The position numbers were made by a program, and so were the translations under genes. This document shows positions 1 to 9,765 of a stretch of DNA of 50,943 nt, one piece after another; position 1 is the first letter of the stretch; each line of letters begins with the position of its first letter. Below the pieces are notes generated by a model. The model did not search any database and was not told where the DNA came from. It saw nothing but the letters and a program-made list of their open reading frames with translations. The DNA is from an uncultured Pelagibacteraceae bacterium (lineage in GTDB: Bacteria; Pseudomonadota; Alphaproteobacteria; Pelagibacterales; Pelagibacteraceae): contig CACIPU010000007.1 in NCBI GenBank assembly GCA_902588625.1, positions 1-50,943 of the forward strand, given 5' to 3'.

Positions 1-648
1 TTCATTATATTTATTAATTAAATAATCAATGTCTAAATTTTCAATATTATTTTTCATTCTCATGATTTCTGCAAAATCATCTAAATCTTCCAAAGGTAAT
101 ATAAAGTTAATTAACTCGTTCTTAATTTTTATTCCATTCCAGTTATTATAAAAAAAATTCTCCCTAAAACTTTGAATTTCATCATTAATATAAAAAACTG
201 GAAAAAAAACAGAAGAAATGTTGTCTGGTAATGTAAACGACACATTCCTTTTAGCTAAAAATTTTCTTACTCTTTCTTCGTTATAAACAATTTTAATGTT
301 GGCTTTATAAACGTTGCTTAAATAACTTTCATCTAAAATTTGAAATCCATTTATTAATTGCTTGATTTGGGCTAGCTGAATATTTTCAACTTTTTTTAAA
401 TCCCTTGTAAGTAGAATTTTGTTTATAAGATTGTAAAAAGAATCGTAAAAAGCTTTATTTAAAAATTTATCTCTAGAAAAATTTACATCAATTGTTTCTT
501 CTATTTTTATATCATTTATAGTAAAAACGTTTTCATCACCAAAGGATTTTGAAATATTACTTAATAAAAGTATTGCTGATATTAAAAAAATAAATATATA
601 TTCTTTGAATATATATTTTAAAAATTTTAATAATAAGTAGTTTTTCAT
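1..648 (-). CDS. DUF2066-type exported protein, 3' end outside window
   Basis: An open frame of 216 codons runs from an ATG at 648 to the left edge without a stop, so the C-terminus is missing. The first 35 or so residues form a signal peptide: a basic start, then a long Leu/Ile/Phe stretch ending near SKSFG. The rest is a soluble Asn/Lys-rich domain. Position beside purM and overall look fit the DUF2066 family found next to purM/purN in many alphaproteobacteria; function unknown. Its start codon overlaps the purM start on the other strand within one CATG. Family call is moderate; the gene itself is clear. Confidence 0.7.
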   Translation of the reverse strand, partial: MKNYLLLKFLKYIFKEYIFIFLISAILLLSNISKSFGDENVFTINDIKIEETIDVNFSRDKFLNKAFYDSFYNLINKILLTRDLKKVENIQLAQIKQLINGFQILDESYLSNVYKANIKIVYNEERVRKFLAKRNVSFTLPDNISSVFFPVFYINDEIQSFRENFFYNNWNGIKIKNELINFILPLEDLDDFAEIMRMKNNIENLDIDYLINKYNE

Positions 649-1681
649 GAAGAATACCTATAATACTTATAAAAAAAGCGGTGTTAATATGGCAGCCGCA
701 AATAAGTTAGTAAATTACATATCAAAAATATCAAGAAAAACTTATAATAAAAGTACTGAATTAAAATCCTTCAAAAATATAGGTAGTTTTGGATCAATAT
801 TTGATTTGTCAAAGCTAAAAATGAAGAATCCACTAATTGTATCATCTACGGATGGTGTTGGAACAAAAATTGAAATTGCTAATAAATTTAAAAAATATAA
901 CAGCATTGGAATAGATTTAGTCGCGATGTCAGTCAACGATTTAATCGTGCTAGGAGCAAAACCTATTTTTTTTTTAGATTATATTGCCGTCAATAAAATA
1001 AAAATTAACAAATTAAAAAAAATTTTAGATGGAATTGTTTTAGGATGTAAAGCTTCTGGTTGTTCCTTAATAGGTGGTGAAACTGCAGAAATGCCAGCCA
1101 CTTATGAAAAAAATAAATTTGATTTAGCTGGATTTGCTATAGGGGTGGTAGAGAGAAAAAAATTATTAACTAAAAATAAAGTTAAATTAAATAATATTAT
1201 TTTAGCTGTTCCATCCTCCGGTTTACATTCAAATGGATACTCCTTAATAAATCACATACTTAAAAAAAAAAATAATCAATTATCAAAAATTGTCAAAAAT
1301 GAATTAATTAAACCTACAAAAATATATGTTAAAGAATTAAATAAAATTAATAAAAAGGGATTAATTAATGGATGTGCAAATATTACAGGAGGTGGTCTTT
1401 TAGATAATTTAATTCGAGTTATACCTAATAACTTTTCCGTAAATATAAACTTATCTAAAATTAAAATTAAACCTATTTTTAAATGGTTAAAAAAACATAA
1501 TATCGACGACAAAGAAATGTTAAAAACATTTAATTGTGGTGTTGGTTTTTGTTTAATTGCAAATAAAAAAAATGTAGAAAAAATTAAGAAAATATTTTCT
1601 TTAAAATATAAACCTTATGAAATTGGTTACATTTCTAACGAAAAACCAAGAGTTAATGTTTCTGGAAAAATGGAATGGTAA
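647..1681 (+). CDS. purM: Phosphoribosylformylglycinamidine cyclo-ligase (AIR synthetase)
   Basis: Cytosolic purine enzyme that closes the imidazole ring of FGAM using ATP to give AIR. The 344-residue length is normal. Visible family motifs are TYKKSGVN near residue 7, SSTDGVGTK near 67, GIDLVAMSVND near 88, GGETAEMP near 143, the SSGLHSNGYSL segment near 190, and NCGVGF near 300. The conserved TYKKSGV segment lies upstream of the second Met, so the start at 647 is preferred even though it overlaps the start of the divergent gene. It overlaps purN by 7 bases, implying translational coupling of consecutive purine steps. Confidence 0.97.
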   Translation: MKNTYNTYKKSGVNMAAANKLVNYISKISRKTYNKSTELKSFKNIGSFGSIFDLSKLKMKNPLIVSSTDGVGTKIEIANKFKKYNSIGIDLVAMSVNDLIVLGAKPIFFLDYIAVNKIKINKLKKILDGIVLGCKASGCSLIGGETAEMPATYEKNKFDLAGFAIGVVERKKLLTKNKVKLNNIILAVPSSGLHSNGYSLINHILKKKNNQLSKIVKNELIKPTKIYVKELNKINKKGLINGCANITGGGLLDNLIRVIPNNFSVNINLSKIKIKPIFKWLKKHNIDDKEMLKTFNCGVGFCLIANKKNVEKIKKIFSLKYKPYEIGYISNEKPRVNVSGKMEW

Positions 1682-2238
1682 AAAAAATAAAAGCTTGTGT
1701 TTTTATTTCGGGTAGCGGATCAAACTTAAAATCAATAATTAAAAACTCTCGAGAGTATAACTTTCCTATTAAAATAGAACTAATCATTTCAAGTAACATA
1801 AATGCCCAAGGGGCGAAAATAGCAAAAAAATATTCAATTCCATATAAATTTTACTCTCCAGCAAATAAAAGTAAATTTGAGCGAAACTGTTTATGCGAAA
1901 TTAAAAGAAGAAAAATTAAATTTATATGTTTAGCCGGTTTTATGAAGGTTTTGTCGCCTCATTTTATCAATTCTTTTCACTATAAAATAATAAATATTCA
2001 CCCCTCATTGCTACCAAAATATAAAGGTTTAAACACACACAAAAGAGTTTTAAAAAATGGTGAGAAATATTCAGGTTGTACAGTACATTTTGTTACTTCA
2101 AAACTAGATTCTGGCAAAACTATTTTGCAAAAAAAAATTATAATAGATAAAAAAGAAACTGAAAATTCTTTAAAAACAAAAATTTTAAAGCAGGAACATA
2201 ATATTTACTCAAAATCTATAATATCAATATTTAGATAA
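1675..2238 (+). CDS. purN: Phosphoribosylglycinamide formyltransferase (GART)
   Basis: Transfers a formyl group from 10-formyltetrahydrofolate to GAR in purine synthesis. It shows the phosphate-binding GSGSNLKSI near residue 14, the catalytic segment INIHPSLLPKYKG near 105 (Asn and His of the active site) and the LDSGKTI segment near 145 carrying the conserved Asp. The length of 187 residues is usual or slightly short. The start overlaps the end of purM, and the stop at 2238 sits 1 base from the convergent ndk stop. Confidence 0.95.
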   Translation: MVKKIKACVFISGSGSNLKSIIKNSREYNFPIKIELIISSNINAQGAKIAKKYSIPYKFYSPANKSKFERNCLCEIKRRKIKFICLAGFMKVLSPHFINSFHYKIINIHPSLLPKYKGLNTHKRVLKNGEKYSGCTVHFVTSKLDSGKTILQKKIIIDKKETENSLKTKILKQEHNIYSKSIISIFR

Positions 2239-2239
2239 T

Positions 2240-2641
2240 TTACTTAAAGAAAAAATTAATCTCAATTTTTCCATTTTCTACACTATCTGAACCATGTACT
2301 GAATTTTTATCTATTGAAATACCATATTTTTCTCTTAAAGTTCCTTTTTCTGCTTTCTTGGGATCTGTTGCTCCCATTAATTTTCTGTTATGTAATACAG
2401 CATTTTCTCCTTCTAAAATCATAACTATGATTGGCCCAGAGGACAAATAATTACACAAATCATTGTAAAAAGGTTTTGTCTGGTGAACTTTATAAAATTG
2501 ACAAGCTTCATCTTTTGAAATTTTTACTTTTTTAGATTTTACAATTTTTAAATTATTGTTTTCAAAAAATAGTTTTATTTCATTTTCCAAATTTCTTTCT
2601 ACTGCGTCTGGTTTTATAATGGAAAGAGTTTGCTCAGTCAT
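2240..2641 (-). CDS. ndk: Nucleoside diphosphate kinase
   Basis: Exchanges gamma-phosphate among nucleoside tri- and diphosphates through a phosphohistidine. The 133-residue protein starts with the typical EQTLSIIKPDAV, carries RKLMGATDPKKAE, and has the catalytic His in NSVHGSDS near residue 115. It lies 5 bases downstream of pepA on the same strand, so the two are probably co-transcribed. Convergent to purN with almost no spacer. Confidence 0.97.
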   Translation of the reverse strand: MTEQTLSIIKPDAVERNLENEIKLFFENNNLKIVKSKKVKISKDEACQFYKVHQTKPFYNDLCNYLSSGPIIVMILEGENAVLHNRKLMGATDPKKAEKGTLREKYGISIDKNSVHGSDSVENGKIEINFFFK

Positions 2642-2646
2642 ATTTT

Positions 2647-4125
2647 TTATTCATAATATTCTTTAACTAAATTATTTAATAATCTCACGCCAAAACCTGT
2701 TGCTCCACCAGGATTTAAACTTGCAGCTTTCTTAGAAAATGCAGTTCCTGCAATATCTAGATGTGCCCATGGTGTTTTTTTTAATATAAATCTTTGTAAA
2801 AATTGTGCAGCAGTTATAGATCCTGCTCCACCTGCATAATTAATGTTTTGAACGTCTGCTATTGGAGAATTCATTAACTTATCATAATTTTTATGTAGTG
2901 GTAAACGCCATACTTTTTCATTTACGTTTTCACTAGCTTTAAAAATATTTTTTGATAATTCATCATCATTAGAAAATAAACCTGCATATTCATCACCTAA
3001 TGCCATTATAATTGCTCCTGTTAATGTTGCTAAGTCAATAATAAATTTGGGTTTAAACTTTTCTTCTGTATATGTAAGTGCATCAGCTAGAACAAGTCGA
3101 CCTTCTGCATCTGTATTAAGAACTTCAATTGTTTTTCCTGAATATGATTTAACTATATCTCCAGGTCTTTGAGCATTTCCATCAGGCATGTTTTCAACTA
3201 AACCTACTACTCCTACTGCATTTACTTTTGCTTTTCTTAATGCAAAACTTTTCATTAGGCCAACAACTACTGCTGAGCCACCCATGTCGTACTTCATCTC
3301 TTCCATAAACCTAGCAGGTTTTAAAGAAATTCCACCAGTATCAAAACACACACCTTTACCCACAAATGCTAGTGGTTTCCCAAAATTATTTTTTGCACCA
3401 TTCCACTTTATAATTACTAGAAAAGTTTCATTTTCACTTCCTTGGCCGACTCCTAATAATGAGTTCATGCCTAGTTTTTTTAATTTCGCTTCATTTAAAA
3501 TTTCAACTTTTAAACCTAACTTTGTAAGTTTTTTTATTTCTTCTGTATATTTTTTTGGATTTAATACGTTGGGTGGTTCAGAAACTAAATCTCTACTTAG
3601 AAAAACTCCTTCTTTTATGGCTTCATAATATTTAGAATCTTTCATCATTTTTTCTTTATGAGATGTAATAATTTTTAAAACAATTTTTTTATTAATTTTT
3701 TCTTTGTTTATAGTTTTATATTTATCAAATGTATAACTCTTTAAGTTAAAACCTAAACAAAACTCAGAAAAGAAATTTACTAATTTTTTCTTATCAAAGT
3801 CTAAACTATCCATATATAAATCTATTTTCTCTAACCCTTTTGCTTTTTTTAAATCAGAAAAAAATCTTCCCCCAAGTTCTTCTGGAAAGAAATTTTCATA
3901 CTTGTTTTTAACTTTAACGATAAAACATTTTTGTTTTTCAGAAATATCAAAGGAAATAATTTCATCTTCTTTTTTTTTAGATTTTAATATACGAAGAAAA
4001 GAATTGATTTTTTGAAGCGCAGTTTTTGACAAAACACCATTTTTGTCTTTGTATGTGTAATTTTCATTCACAAATACTGCTAGCGCATCACTATCTGGAC
4101 TCAAACTGCTTATAAAACTTGCCAT
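2647..4125 (-). CDS. pepA: Leucyl aminopeptidase (cytosol aminopeptidase, M17)
   Basis: Hexameric two-metal exopeptidase that removes N-terminal residues; some homologues also bind DNA. The M17 signature NTDAEGRLVLADAL lies near residue 338, and the metal/active-site Lys in GKGVCFDTGGISLKP near 255. At 492 residues it is full length, with the usual variable N-terminal domain and conserved catalytic C-terminal domain. It is divergent from lptF across a 70-base spacer and is followed by ndk. Confidence 0.97.
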   Translation of the reverse strand: MASFISSLSPDSDALAVFVNENYTYKDKNGVLSKTALQKINSFLRILKSKKKEDEIISFDISEKQKCFIVKVKNKYENFFPEELGGRFFSDLKKAKGLEKIDLYMDSLDFDKKKLVNFFSEFCLGFNLKSYTFDKYKTINKEKINKKIVLKIITSHKEKMMKDSKYYEAIKEGVFLSRDLVSEPPNVLNPKKYTEEIKKLTKLGLKVEILNEAKLKKLGMNSLLGVGQGSENETFLVIIKWNGAKNNFGKPLAFVGKGVCFDTGGISLKPARFMEEMKYDMGGSAVVVGLMKSFALRKAKVNAVGVVGLVENMPDGNAQRPGDIVKSYSGKTIEVLNTDAEGRLVLADALTYTEEKFKPKFIIDLATLTGAIIMALGDEYAGLFSNDDELSKNIFKASENVNEKVWRLPLHKNYDKLMNSPIADVQNINYAGGAGSITAAQFLQRFILKKTPWAHLDIAGTAFSKKAASLNPGGATGFGVRLLNNLVKEYYE

Positions 4126-4195
4126 TTTGCCTTTCTTTAACGTAAAAATTGAATTCTATTCAAAGTTGATTTATTAATTATATACAACTTTTACT
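4126..4195. promoter_or_regulatory. Divergent pepA / lptF promoter spacer
   Basis: This 70-base AT-rich spacer separates the starts of pepA (minus) and lptF (plus), so it must hold promoters for the pepA-ndk pair and for the lptF-to-rsmA run. TATA-rich stretches occur near 4178-4190. I cannot assign a convincing -35/-10 pair to either direction. Confidence 0.4.
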
Positions 4196-5320
4196 ATGAA
4201 AAATACAATTTACAAATATATTTTTTATGAATATTTAAGATATTTTTTAGTAGCTTTATTCTCTTTAACCATCATAGTTTGGACTATTCAATCTGTCAAC
4301 TTCCTAGATCTTGTCACTGAAGATGGGCACGCCTTTAGAACGTACTTTAGCTATTCTATTTTAACACTGTCTAAAGTTCTAACAAAATTAATCCCTTTTT
4401 GTTTTATGTTAGCCTTAATTTTAACTCTTACAAAACTTGAAAAAGATAATGAAACAATAATTATTTGGACAGCAGGTTTAAATAAAATTTTTATTGTAAA
4501 TCTTATATTGCGAATATCTTTATTAATAATGCTAGTACAGTTATTTTTTACTACTATAGTAAATCCAACTTCTCTTAATTTTTCTAGAAATATTATTAAA
4601 AATTCTCAATTACAATTTATACCATCGCTCATGAAAGAAAAACAGTTTAATGATGCTGTTGAAGGTTTAACAATCTTTGTTGAAGAAAAAGATAGAAACG
4701 ATATATTTAAAAATGTTTTTATAAGAGATGAAGGAAAAGTTTTATCTAAAATAGCTACTGAATCTTCAACTATATTTGCTAAATCTGGAAGAATAACTAA
4801 AGATGAAAAAAAATTAATTCTTTATAATGGTAATATTCAAAAATTAAACGAGGGCGGTGAGGTAGATATTGTTAAATTTGACAAAACTACTTTAAATCTT
4901 GAAGGCATTAGTACAAAAAGTATTTCTGAACCTAAAATACAAGAAACATCAACACTTGAAATTGTGGATTGTATAATTAGTAAAAATATAAATTTGCATA
5001 ATTGTGATCAAAATAAAAAATCTAAAATGGATATCAAAATCGAATTTAATAAAAGATTTGGTATGCCATTTTTTATACCTGTAGTTGCTCTGATTTGTTC
5101 ATTTTTACTTACTTCTCGAAAAGATAAAAAAATTTATTCTTATAATAAATACATATACTTCTTTATAGGCTTTGCAGTACTTGTAATGTCAGAAATTTTA
5201 GTTAGATTTTCTGGTATTTCTTGGAATCATACTGGCCTGTATTATTCTTTACCTTTTCTGCTGCTGCCAATATTTTATTTTACTTTAATAAGAAAATTTA
5301 AATATGAGAATTTAAAATAA
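4196..5320 (+). CDS. lptF: LPS export permease LptF
   Basis: Inner-membrane subunit of the LptB2FGC transporter, which extracts lipopolysaccharide from the inner membrane and pushes it along the periplasmic bridge. The 374 residues show the YjgP/YjgQ layout: three N-terminal membrane segments (about 15-40, 55-80, 100-122), a periplasmic beta-jellyroll in the middle (about 130-270), and three C-terminal membrane segments (about 285-305, 315-335, 345-365). The start context YKYIFYEYLRYF is typical. It is followed 5 bases later by its paralogue lptG. Confidence 0.93.
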   Translation: MKNTIYKYIFYEYLRYFLVALFSLTIIVWTIQSVNFLDLVTEDGHAFRTYFSYSILTLSKVLTKLIPFCFMLALILTLTKLEKDNETIIIWTAGLNKIFIVNLILRISLLIMLVQLFFTTIVNPTSLNFSRNIIKNSQLQFIPSLMKEKQFNDAVEGLTIFVEEKDRNDIFKNVFIRDEGKVLSKIATESSTIFAKSGRITKDEKKLILYNGNIQKLNEGGEVDIVKFDKTTLNLEGISTKSISEPKIQETSTLEIVDCIISKNINLHNCDQNKKSKMDIKIEFNKRFGMPFFIPVVALICSFLLTSRKDKKIYSYNKYIYFFIGFAVLVMSEILVRFSGISWNHTGLYYSLPFLLLPIFYFTLIRKFKYENLK

Positions 5321-5325
5321 ATATT

Positions 5326-6417
5326 ATGATTAGATCTTTTTTAATAAATAAATATCTTTCAAAAGAATTTTCAAAAGTAATTCTTAATACAATTTTAACA
5401 TTTTTTTTCTTAGGTTTTATTATGAATTTATTTGAAGAAATAAATTTTTTTAAAGACATAGATAATCAAATATATATACCTATGCTTCTTACCTCATTAA
5501 AAGTGCCCAGCCTATTGTATGAAATGTTACCTTTTATAGTTTTAATATCTGGGATGTTGTTTTTTCTAAAAATAAAAAAAAGTGATGAAATTATTGCGAT
5601 GAAAGTTTCTGGAATGTCAAATTTTTCCGTCATTTTAATTCCGAGTCTTGTGTCAATGATTTTAGGTGTAATTTTTATTACATCGATTAATCCAATTACT
5701 TCTGTTGCTTTAAAAAAATATGAATTAATTAAAGGAGGATATGAAAGAGATAAAGATTATTTAGCTGCAATTACAAAAAATGGTATTTGGATAAAAGAAA
5801 AAAAAAATAATAAGAGTAATATAATTAGGGCCGCAAGTTTAAAAGGTAACAATTTGATGAGTCTTACGATTTACAAATTTGATGAAAATAATAATTTTGA
5901 TAAAAGGATAGAAGCAGATTATGCTGATATTTATTCTCAGTCCTGGGTATTAAATAATGTAAAAATAATCGATAAAAATGGAATAATCCTCGAGAGCGAT
6001 GATGAAGGGAATATATACGAAAGTATATATAATTTAGAAAAAATAAAAACTTTATATTCAAATTTAGAGACAATTTCATTTTGGAAAATTAATAGTGAAA
6101 TAAAGCTTTTAGCAGAACGTGGATATTCAACAAAACAGATGGAAACTAAATTGCAAAAATCACTTTCCTTTCCTCTCTTTCTTTTAGCAATGCTTTTACT
6201 TAGTGGCGTATTTACTCTGGGTTTGAATTACAAGGAAAATAATTACTTTATATATTTTATAACAATAATTACATGTGTTTTGGTTTATTTCTTAAATGAC
6301 TTTTCTGGAGCTTTAGGAAAAACTGAAAAACTATCGGTAGAAATTGCTGTATGGATGCCAATATTGATAATTTTTATTTTCAGTTCTGTGGGGATTATTC
6401 ATGCTAATCAAAAATAA
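5326..6417 (+). CDS. lptG: LPS export permease LptG
   Basis: Partner of LptF in the same ABC transporter, with the same layout: membrane helices near residues 15-38, 55-80 and 98-122, a periplasmic jellyroll, and three C-terminal helices from about residue 278. KKSDEIIAMKVSGMS near residue 84 is the typical cytoplasmic coupling segment after the second helix. Gene order lptF-lptG followed by lptD supports assigning the second copy as lptG. The stop is directly followed by the preferred lptD start. Confidence 0.93.
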   Translation: MIRSFLINKYLSKEFSKVILNTILTFFFLGFIMNLFEEINFFKDIDNQIYIPMLLTSLKVPSLLYEMLPFIVLISGMLFFLKIKKSDEIIAMKVSGMSNFSVILIPSLVSMILGVIFITSINPITSVALKKYELIKGGYERDKDYLAAITKNGIWIKEKKNNKSNIIRAASLKGNNLMSLTIYKFDENNNFDKRIEADYADIYSQSWVLNNVKIIDKNGIILESDDEGNIYESIYNLEKIKTLYSNLETISFWKINSEIKLLAERGYSTKQMETKLQKSLSFPLFLLAMLLLSGVFTLGLNYKENNYFIYFITIITCVLVYFLNDFSGALGKTEKLSVEIAVWMPILIIFIFSSVGIIHANQK

Positions 6418-6418
6418 C

Positions 6419-8833
6419 ATGAAGCTCATATTTTTTATAATTTGTAGCATATTTATATTTAATACCAGCTTATTATCTGACGAATTTAATATTACTGCTA
6501 AAGAAATTATAATTGATAAAGAAAATGAGATTCTTGTTGGAAAAGGTTCTGTAGAAGCTGTCGATACCCAAGGTCAAATCATATTTGCAGATAAAGTTAT
6601 TTATGAAAAAAATAAAGAATTTATACTTGCTGAAGGAAATGTTAAAATTTTAGATACCCAAGGTAACATTTTAACTAGTGATAAAGCGTCTTATGATAAA
6701 ATAAATGAATTGATGACTACTTATGATAATAGTGAATTAAAGCTAAAAGAAGGTTATAAACTTTTATCAAAAAATATCACCTACAATTTAGTTGATAAAA
6801 TACTTAATTCTAATGAAAATTCAATTTTTACTGATGCCGATGGTAATACCGTTGAAACTAGTATGTTTCAATATAATGCTTTAAATAATTTATTTTCTTC
6901 TGTAGGTAAAATAAAAATTGTAGATATTAAAAATAATAAATATTTTTTTAAGGAAATTCATATAGATACCAAAAAGATGGAAATTATCGGATCTGATGTA
7001 AGCGTATTATTTGATCAAGAAAATTTTGGTTTAAGTAAAAAAAATGATCCTAGATTTGTAGCAAATGATATCTTTATAAGAAAAAATATAACTAGATTAT
7101 CAAAGGGGGTTTTTACTGTATGTAAGATTGATGGAAAAAAGTGCCCTCCGTGGTCAATAAAGGCAAAAAAAATAAGTCATGATAAAGTAAAAAAAACAAT
7201 ATATTACAAAAATGCAACTCTAAAAATATATGATATACCAATATTTTACTTTCCTACTTTTTTTCATCCTGACCCAACTGTTAAAAGACAATCGGGTTTT
7301 TTATCTCCTTTTTTTTCTAACAGCAAAACATTAGGTGCGGGATCGGCTATACCTTACTATTGGGCAATATCTGAAAATAAAGATTTAACTTTTACTCCAA
7401 AAATATATACAAAGGAAAATTCTTTATTTCTAAACGAATATAGGCAAGCATTTAGAAACGGATTTTTAACTTTAGATACTAGCTATAACCAAGGATATAA
7501 CAATACCTCAATTAAAAAAACTAGCGGATCAAGAAATCATCTTTTTGCAAATATAGATTTTAATTTTGGTGAAGATAAAAATTATACAAGTGATTTAGCT
7601 TTAAAAATTCAAAGAACCTCTAATGATACATATTTCAGAGTACATGATATTGATACAAATTTAGTTAATTCAGATAATACAAATTTAGAAAATGAGTTTA
7701 AATATAGCTTTACTAAAGGTGACATGTATTTAGATATAAAGGCAACCGCATATGAAGATTTAAGAATAAAAACTAACGCTGATAGATATGAATATATATT
7801 GCCAGATATAACTTATGGAAAAACTTTCTTTAGTGATAAATTTGGTGTCGTTGATTTCAAATCAAATGCTTTCTATAGTAATTATGAAACAAATAAGCAT
7901 AAAACATTTTTAACTAACGATATTCTGTGGAATCCTTCTAGTCAAATTACAAAAAGTGGTTTTGTTAATACTTTGGAAGGATTAATAAGAAATACAAATT
8001 ATGAAACTAAAAAAACTGACGAATATAAAGATATAAATGGTACAGTTAATGAATTGAGTGGTGTATTAAGTTATAAAACATCTATCCCTATGAAGAAAGA
8101 TGGTAGTTTATACTCTAAACTTTTTTCACCAAATTTTATGATACGTTATGCACCCGGTCATATGAGAAGACTTACCTCCAAAGATGTTACTTTAAATTAT
8201 ACTAATCTTTATGCTCTAAATAAAACATCTGTGATAGAAGATGGATTGAACGCAATTCTAGGTATTGATTATAAAATAAATGAAAAAAGAAATGGAAGTG
8301 AGAGAGAAAAAATGTCACTTTCATTAGGGCAGGTTTTTAATTATGAAGAAAATTCTAACTTACCTTCAAAAAGCTCTTTAGATCAAAAAATGTCTGATAT
8401 AGTTGGAGAAATAAACTACAATTTTTCTGAAATTGGAAATATTGATTATAAATTTTCGCTAGATCATAACTTAAATGATATAAATTATAATGATATTTCT
8501 ACGAAATTAAATTTTGGTAAAGTGCAATTTAATCTTGATTATTTAGAACAGCAAAATCATATTGGAAATGAACATTATGCAAGTTCTGGAATTACTCTAA
8601 ATTTTAATGAAAATAATAAGTTTAGCTTTTCTACGAAAAAAAACTTTAAAACTGACAGTACTGAACTATATGACCTAAGTTATCAATATGGTATTGATTG
8701 TTTAACTGCTGGAGTAGCCTACAGAAGAGAATTTTATAGAGATGTTGATGATCTTGAACCAAAAAATACTTTAATGTTTACTATAACTTTTGTACCATTT
8801 GCTAGTGTAAAAACTCCATCTTTGAAACAGTGA
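6419..8833 (+). CDS. lptD: LPS-assembly outer membrane protein LptD
   Basis: Outer-membrane barrel that, with LptE, inserts lipopolysaccharide into the outer leaflet. I prefer the ATG at 6419 because it gives a clean signal peptide (KLIFFIICSIFIF, cleavage near SLLSDEF); an ATG at 6401 would add six residues inside lptG. The N-terminal third is an OstA/LptA-like repeat domain with the recurring pattern GxGxVxAxDxQGxI. The rest is the beta-barrel, with the conserved YFPTFFHPDPTVKRQSGFL segment near residue 280. The two cysteines in CKIDGKKCPPW near 240 match the region of the conserved plug/barrel junction. Confidence 0.92.
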   Translation: MKLIFFIICSIFIFNTSLLSDEFNITAKEIIIDKENEILVGKGSVEAVDTQGQIIFADKVIYEKNKEFILAEGNVKILDTQGNILTSDKASYDKINELMTTYDNSELKLKEGYKLLSKNITYNLVDKILNSNENSIFTDADGNTVETSMFQYNALNNLFSSVGKIKIVDIKNNKYFFKEIHIDTKKMEIIGSDVSVLFDQENFGLSKKNDPRFVANDIFIRKNITRLSKGVFTVCKIDGKKCPPWSIKAKKISHDKVKKTIYYKNATLKIYDIPIFYFPTFFHPDPTVKRQSGFLSPFFSNSKTLGAGSAIPYYWAISENKDLTFTPKIYTKENSLFLNEYRQAFRNGFLTLDTSYNQGYNNTSIKKTSGSRNHLFANIDFNFGEDKNYTSDLALKIQRTSNDTYFRVHDIDTNLVNSDNTNLENEFKYSFTKGDMYLDIKATAYEDLRIKTNADRYEYILPDITYGKTFFSDKFGVVDFKSNAFYSNYETNKHKTFLTNDILWNPSSQITKSGFVNTLEGLIRNTNYETKKTDEYKDINGTVNELSGVLSYKTSIPMKKDGSLYSKLFSPNFMIRYAPGHMRRLTSKDVTLNYTNLYALNKTSVIEDGLNAILGIDYKINEKRNGSEREKMSLSLGQVFNYEENSNLPSKSSLDQKMSDIVGEINYNFSEIGNIDYKFSLDHNLNDINYNDISTKLNFGKVQFNLDYLEQQNHIGNEHYASSGITLNFNENNKFSFSTKKNFKTDSTELYDLSYQYGIDCLTAGVAYRREFYRDVDDLEPKNTLMFTITFVPFASVKTPSLKQ

Positions 8834-9765
8834 TAAATATAAAAAAAATAATTTTTTCTTTTTTGTTAGTATTATTAAACTTCGATATAGCAAATTCTAA
8901 CGTAAGTGACTCCTTATTTATGACTGTTGGAGATAAACCAATAACTAAGTCTGACATTGTTGATGAAATAAAAATACTATTAATCTTAAATAATGAAAGC
9001 TATTCAAATGAGAAGATTGAAAAACTACATGAGCTTGCTGTAAAATCAACAGTAAAAAGAACTGTAAAAGAAATAGAGCTTGAGAGAAATAATTATTATC
9101 AATTTAATAATGAAGATTTTCAAAATGAATTAAATAGATTAGCTTCAAATATTTTTATGGATTTAGATACATTAAAAAATATTTGTTCCTCAAATGAATT
9201 AAACTTTGAAAAAATTGAAAATCAGGTAAAAGTTGAGCTTTACTGGAATAGTTTGATATTTCAACTATATAAAAATAGACTTGTTATAAACCCTGATCAA
9301 ATCGAAGAAAGAATTAAAATAGTTCAACAAGAAAAAAAATTAAATGAATTTTTAATTTCTGAAATTATAATAAAGCATGATGAAACAAAAGAAATTGCAG
9401 TTGAAGTCGAAGAATTAAAAAATAAAATTAATACATATGGATTTGAAGAAACAGCACGTGAAATAAGTATTTCTGAATCTTCTATAAAAGGTGGTGACTT
9501 AGGTTGGTTAAATGAAAATATTTTATCTGATAAAATAAAAAGCCTAATAGTAAACACTCCTGTAGGATCTATTACTGAACACATAGAATTATCAGAAGGT
9601 ATAATAATATTCAAATTAAGGGACAAAAGAGAAGTTGAACAAAATCTAAGTATAGAAGAAATTAAAAATCAAATTGTACAATCAGAAAAATCTAAAATAC
9701 TTAGAATGCACTCTTTATCTCATTATGATAAAGTTCTTAGATCAATTTCTATAAAACTTTTTTAA
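8830..9765 (+). CDS. surA: SurA-like periplasmic peptidyl-prolyl isomerase / chaperone
   Basis: Periplasmic chaperone that delivers outer-membrane barrels such as LptD to the assembly machinery. A GTG start overlapping the lptD stop (GTGA) gives a signal peptide ending near NFDIANS. The N-terminal SurA domain follows, then a single parvulin domain (about 165-275) recognisable by the GGDLGWL segment and the later GIIIFKLRDKR. E. coli SurA has two parvulin domains; one is usual in small alphaproteobacterial versions. Position between lptD and pdxA is the classical order. Confidence 0.88.
   Translation: MINIKKIIFSFLLVLLNFDIANSNVSDSLFMTVGDKPITKSDIVDEIKILLILNNESYSNEKIEKLHELAVKSTVKRTVKEIELERNNYYQFNNEDFQNELNRLASNIFMDLDTLKNICSSNELNFEKIENQVKVELYWNSLIFQLYKNRLVINPDQIEERIKIVQQEKKLNEFLISEIIIKHDETKEIAVEVEELKNKINTYGFEETAREISISESSIKGGDLGWLNENILSDKIKSLIVNTPVGSITEHIELSEGIIIFKLRDKREVEQNLSIEEIKNQIVQSEKSKILRMHSLSHYDKVLRSISIKLF

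Noticed and set aside
1276-1512. Antisense open frames in purM and similarly in pepA, valS, manC, capsid and others
   Set aside because: They are shadows of well-supported genes, with no ribosome sites or recognisable proteins.
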